Assembly: GCA_005406025.1 (NCBI GenBank)
Contig: BGZK01002057.1
Span: 18,450-82,449 of the forward strand
Direction of reading: 5' to 3'
Length of the DNA stretch: 64,000 nucleotides
Source of the DNA: Eumeta japonica
Lineage: Eukaryota; Arthropoda; Insecta; Lepidoptera; Psychidae
Shown: in pieces, positions 59,695-64,000 of the stretch
Numbering within the stretch: the stretch's first letter is position 1
How the letters are laid out: the number at the start of each line of letters is the position of its first letter
Program-made: the position numbers and the translations under genes
Notes under the pieces: generated by a model
Told to the model about the DNA's origin: nothing
Seen by the model: only the letters and a program-made list of their open reading frames with translations
Databases searched by the model: none

Positions 59695-60560
59695 GTCTGT
59701 CTGTACATTCAATTCTACCATTTTTCAAATATATGTGTTTATGTTTGTTTATCTGTCTGTATGTTTTATTATAATTAACGAACAGTTTGACCGATTTTGA
59801 TGAAAATTGTTATACAGTAATCTGTCTGTCTGTTTGTTTACCTTTATGTTATGACCTGAACGTGTGATTGCATAAATGATAATATACAGTTTGTTTGTCT
59901 GTCTGTCTGTATCTCGGTTTACCTGTATGTTTTGTTATAATTTAAAATAGTTGTCCAATCTGTGTGAAAATTAATGTACACTCAGAACATATGATTGCGC
60001 AAATAATAAGCTACTGTCTCAGTCCGTCTGTCTGTATCATCTTTATAAATTGAAAGATTTAATCGATCTTGTTGAAAATCGCTTACGTTTAGAACATGTG
60101 ATCGCGCAAATAATAGGCTACTGTTTGTCTATTTGTCTATCTATATATGTTTTTATAACTTAAGAAGGGCGTGACTGACTTAATGAAAATAGGTCTGGAA
60201 AAAACATGCGCTTGCGTAAATGATGGATTACTGTGTTATGTCTGTTTTGGCAGTCTGTGTGTATGTTCTTTTATAGCTTAACGAAAAGCGTGACCAATAT
60301 CGATAAAAAATTAGTGTAGGGTCAAAACATGTGATTGTGCAAATTATAGGCTACTCTTTGTCTGTCTCTCTGTGTGTTATTTTATAACTTAGAACCGTTC
60401 CATCTATTGTGATAAAATTGGTGATCAATTAGAATATGTTGGTGTACTGTCTGTCTGTCTACCTGTATATATATGTTCTTTTAACAAGAACTGTTTAATC
60501 GTCGTAATAAAAATTAGTTACATTCAGAAGAACCTGTGATTGCAAAAATACATCCTGTGT
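59695..60560. repeat. About seven diverged ~115 bp tandem units
   Basis: Each unit has a CTGTCTGTCTGT-rich part, a TTTTATAACTTA-like phrase, a GACCGATTTTGATGAAAATT-like phrase and GAACATGTGATTGCGCAAAT. Identity between units is modest. This composition is common in lepidopteran satellite-like repeats. It is non-coding. Confidence 0.75.
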
Positions 60561-61145
60561 TATTTCCACACACTATATATGAGAAAAATGAAAAAACAAT
60601 CATTATTTTTATTTCTTTAGTAGCAATATTCATTATTAGTATTCACATTTAGTTTTATGCAGTTGCGTGTGTCTATAATGCGTCTAATTTGTATTACATC
60701 AGAGTTAGGGGTTCAATTTTGTATGAAACTTTTTATAGAGCAAGGTACAAAATTTAAAAAGTGATGAGATGCATCTTTTATAACTAGATGCGAGGAGCAA
60801 GATTCAATACCAATTTGACAACGTCAATGCTAGTACTATCATTGGTATTTGACGTTGTCTGCGTATTTTTTTCTGTTGAACCGAATTATCAACAGATGCT
60901 AAGAATACTTACTTCATTAATAAGAAACTCTTTGAAATAATAAACTATTAACATTTCGCTATTGTTTCATGTGCATATTTGTAAGCTAATATATCATATA
61001 ATGAGAACAAATATAGTAGGAACCGATTTCTAAACAGTAAAACAAAAACTTATGAATTGATAGATATATATTTTGATAAGCTTTTTTATTAACTTGTAAT
61101 AGTCATATGAATATATGTTATCCGTTCCAAAATTCGCAAACCAAT
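60561..61145. other. AT-rich DNA with a short inverted pair
   Basis: TTGACAACGTCAA ... TTGACGTTGTC around 60817-60861 forms an 11 bp inverted pair. Nothing else is recognised. Confidence 0.4.
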
Positions 61146-61740
61146 TTTCAACCACTTACTGCTATCCGATTATGCTGAAATTTGGTATACATATGAAAGT
61201 TAGGTGACAATGAAATATGATGATACCATCGAATTGGTCTGATGATGGAGACCGAAGATGGCCATAGGAACTCCTAAACTAAATATGATAAGCCCATCGT
61301 GTTGGGCTCTATTTGGCTTGTTTTGACAAAAACAATAACCTTGTTTGGTGTACAGAGTCTAACAATTTATTATCAGACAAAAGATGGTCATAGGAACTCT
61401 TAAGCTATAAATGATATACTTATCGTGTTTGGATTCGTTTGATATTTCTTAACAAAGACTTTAATCATACATGATGCCCAGGGCCTAATGATGATTTCGA
61501 AAGATAGTTAAAGGAGCTCACAAGCTACACATAATAAACTCACCGTGTTTGGGTTCGATTGATTTTTCTTAAGGAAAACTTTGAAACTTGTTAGTTATCC
61601 GGGGTCTAATGAAGTTTTAATGAAAATTTCAGAAGGTAGGTATAGAATTTCTAAGCTACTCAAAAGAAACTCATCCTATTTGGGTTCGTTTGATTGTTTA
61701 TGTATTGAAAAATCTATATATTTTTTCATTTTATTGAGAT
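61146..61740. repeat. Four to five diverged ~120-130 bp tandem units
   Basis: Repeated phrases ATAGGAACTC(C/T)TAA, CATCGTGTTGGGCTC / CACCGTGTTTGGGTTCG, and TTCTTAACAAAGACTTT. It is an old tandem family distinct from the 59.7 kb one. The open frame at 61581-61790 is read from it. Confidence 0.65.
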
Positions 61741-63300
61741 CTTTTGTTCACTTTCGCAAATCGGGACTTATTTTATTGTTTTTCTCTTAATTCTGTTTTA
61801 ACAATATTCTAAGATTGCTTTTCCTTTCACTAGCAATGTCAACGTCGTTTCTATTTGTAATAATCGTGATAAATCTTTGATTCATATATTGTTATTCGTT
61901 AATATTTCTGTTCGTATAAATACTAAACAGAACTTATTCCTGTAAAATAGATTTGGAAACATCATCTTGATTTTGTAAGACCTATTCAACGATATGTCCT
62001 CCACAGCTATGCAATTTTACTTTCTTTAGTGCTACTTTTATTTTAAGACCTAATCACGATTCTAGTTTCATAAAAACCAGCCGAGCTTAGACTTATTGAT
62101 TAACCTAGCTTAGAAAAATCGATAGACATTTCATTAACCAAAATCTGTGTAGTTGATAGCATGTTTCAAAAGAATAAAAAATCCTACATATAGACATACC
62201 CAGATGCGTGTGAAAATATGTAATATTTTTGCTATTGTGCCGTCAGGTAAAAAGACATGATGGCCGGTCATAGAACGTTGGGAAATTAATTAGAATAATG
62301 TGACTGGTCAAAGTAAATGGTAGAAGTTATAATTCATTTTATTACCATTTGTAATTTTTAAATTACTTCTAAACGAATAAATTTTATATATTTTGTGTCC
62401 TCTTTGAAAATATCCTTCATTTTAATGTGTTAGGAGATTACATTTTAAAAACGCTTAAATTGAAGAAAAGAATTAATATTTTGATTTTTGTAATTTTATT
62501 TTAATACTGCTATGACAATCATGCCACCGAAATAAATCTAATCGAATTAGGTTTATAAGTTTAATAGTTATGAGGGAATATAGGAATGGACATATATACA
62601 AACAAGTAAACACATGTAATCCTTCTTTTGCGTTTCACCGGTGCTTTACAAATTAGTTAATAAATATTAATAAGAAAAAATAAAATTTGACTGCGTAAAA
62701 ATGGACTAAAGATGGACACAAGAAGATTTAAAAATCATTTAATAAAATATGCTAGAAAAATAGAAAATCAAATACGGAAAATTCTTGCGTCGGGGGTATC
62801 AGATTCATGTTTTTACTTGCCATGATTCTTGTTATTAGTTTTATTCTAAATGATGATTATGACATATTTTTTAAAGATAAGAACCGATTCCAAAAATAGC
62901 CTACTTAATTAAAAATAACACTACCTGAACAGGTATAAGTACCAAGAAATAAAATCGTTATAGAAATGTTTCGGACAATGCCAGTCAAGGCAAGAAATAT
63001 AAGTCTTTTATATGTATTCTGAAAAATCATTCCAAAGTAAGAGTTGTATGATGGACCTTTAATTTTATATAAATATTCTTGCCAATTTCGTTTAGATCAC
63101 ATTAGACCATGGAGTTATGAACTATTATTACCGTGGCCTCCCATTTTCATAACTCATGCATTAGACGGCGTAAACATCGTATTATTGTCATGACGGCTAC
63201 GCGCCTTTGTGTAGCCACCGTATTAATATTTATTAAAAATTATAAATGTATATAGTGAAATATTGTATTGTATGAGGTGTTAATTCGCGGAAATCCATAG
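61741..63300. other. AT-rich intron or intergenic DNA
   Basis: No exon with a TFDD motif, no shared repeat and no RNA gene were recognised. If array gene 4 is intact, this is part of its first intron. Confidence 0.4.
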
Positions 63301-63301
63301 T

Positions 63302-63450
63302 AGACGCTTGCCTGCAACATGCATTAACATGCAGCATGCAACCCACTGCTGACCCTCGAATCTGCTTCTCTCCACTACGAATCTCTATCCAAATGATTGA
63401 ATATTGATTCCAGAGGATTGACAGATATCGAACACCTAAGCAAGTGTTAT
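63302..63450 (-). mobile_element. MITE-like element, copy B (partial)
   Basis: The minus strand matches the right half of 57697-57909: TGTCAATCC, then GATTCGTAGTGGAGAGAAGC, then GTCAGCAGTGGGTTGCATG, ending in an AGCGTCT-like terminus. The other terminus is not clear. Confidence 0.6.
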
Positions 63451-64000
63451 TTATTATTATAATTATCTAATTCCGCCAACTATTAAATTGTTTAGTTCTA
63501 CGTACGTTTCATGCCAACAAGGCACATCTTCAGGAAATTGCCGACAGTCACATCCACCAGGGTGCAAGCGTTAAAACATGTTTTTAACGCTATAATGGTG
63601 AAATGTGAAATCAAAATATTTTATCAGTCATATCAGTCATTATTTAAAGGTTTGAATTTCATACTAATACAGAAATTGTTAATTTTACAAAGAATGCAAA
63701 ATCCAAATAGTATAAACTTCAATGATCACATCAAAGACGCCGCACCGCCCGCCGAGGCGGTGTGCGGCACCATAAAATAAGCGGGAATCTCTTTGTCATC
63801 TTTGAAGAAAACAACGTGTTTTACGTTTCTAAGAGGGTGACTATACGAGTAAAATTTTGTTGTATAATGTATGTTTGTCTCATTATAATTATGATCTAAT
63901 ACAAATAACGTAATATATATAAATAATTCAATTCGGAATGTTAAAAGTTTAACATTAATACTTATTTATTTCATTTAACTGCTTATTTTTATACAGCACA
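63451..64000. other. AT-rich DNA with a GC-rich hairpin
   Basis: An open frame (63511-63780, +) has no recognised domain. It ends in a GC-rich inverted repeat, GCCGCACCGCC ... GGCGGTGTGCGGC (about 63738-63767), which looks like a foldback. No deacetylase exon is visible before the window end. Confidence 0.4.

Overview
The window is eukaryotic nuclear DNA, almost certainly from a moth or butterfly (Lepidoptera). It is AT-rich and gene-poor, with spliced genes, tRNA-derived SINEs, decayed non-LTR retrotransposons, mariner relics and MITE-like repeats. Its only recognisable host genes are a same-strand tandem array of insect group V chitin deacetylases (carbohydrate esterase family 4, the gut / peritrophic-matrix class). 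The species cannot be read from the sequence.

Region by region. (1) 1-26.5 kb has no host gene that I can support. It holds three near-identical ~470 bp repeats (0.4, 0.9 and 4.7 kb), SINE pieces, several 3' ends of one non-LTR retrotransposon family, a GC-rich island (9.6-10.0 kb) and a large, permuted inverted repeat (17.4-19.0 versus 22.4-24.0 kb). Each arm of that repeat carries a half of a decayed DNA transposon. A decayed mariner transposase lies at 25.2 kb. (2) 26.6-47.7 kb holds three complete six-exon chitin deacetylase genes (26831-31031, 33690-37291, 44201-47692). Their exon lengths and intron phases match, and they encode 382, 383 and 383 residues. Each has a TATA box 70-71 bp before its ATG. 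(3) 47.7-57.2 kb holds a 62 bp perfect palindrome, a Jockey/R1-like reverse transcriptase tail, a decayed mariner on the minus strand, and eleven 64 bp tandem repeats. (4) At 57291 a fourth, more divergent paralogue begins. Only its signal-peptide exon is visible, and the rest of the window (6.5 kb of diverged tandem repeats, a MITE and SINE pieces) is probably its first intron.

How the genes work together: each protein has a signal peptide, a short Cys-rich N-terminus and one CE4 domain with all metal-binding and catalytic positions kept. No chitin-binding or LDL-receptor domain is visible, which fits group V enzymes. The expected role is removal of acetyl groups from chitin in the midgut peritrophic matrix. 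The strongest observation is evidence of gene conversion. Exon 2 of genes 2 and 3 is identical at 225 of 226 positions up to the exon end, silent sites included, while other exons and the adjoining introns have diverged. The shared tract is GC-rich and covers catalytic motif 2.

Limits: everything was read by eye with no database search. Exon borders rest on splice consensus and three-way paralogue agreement. Transposon family names are given only where diagnostic protein motifs could be read.
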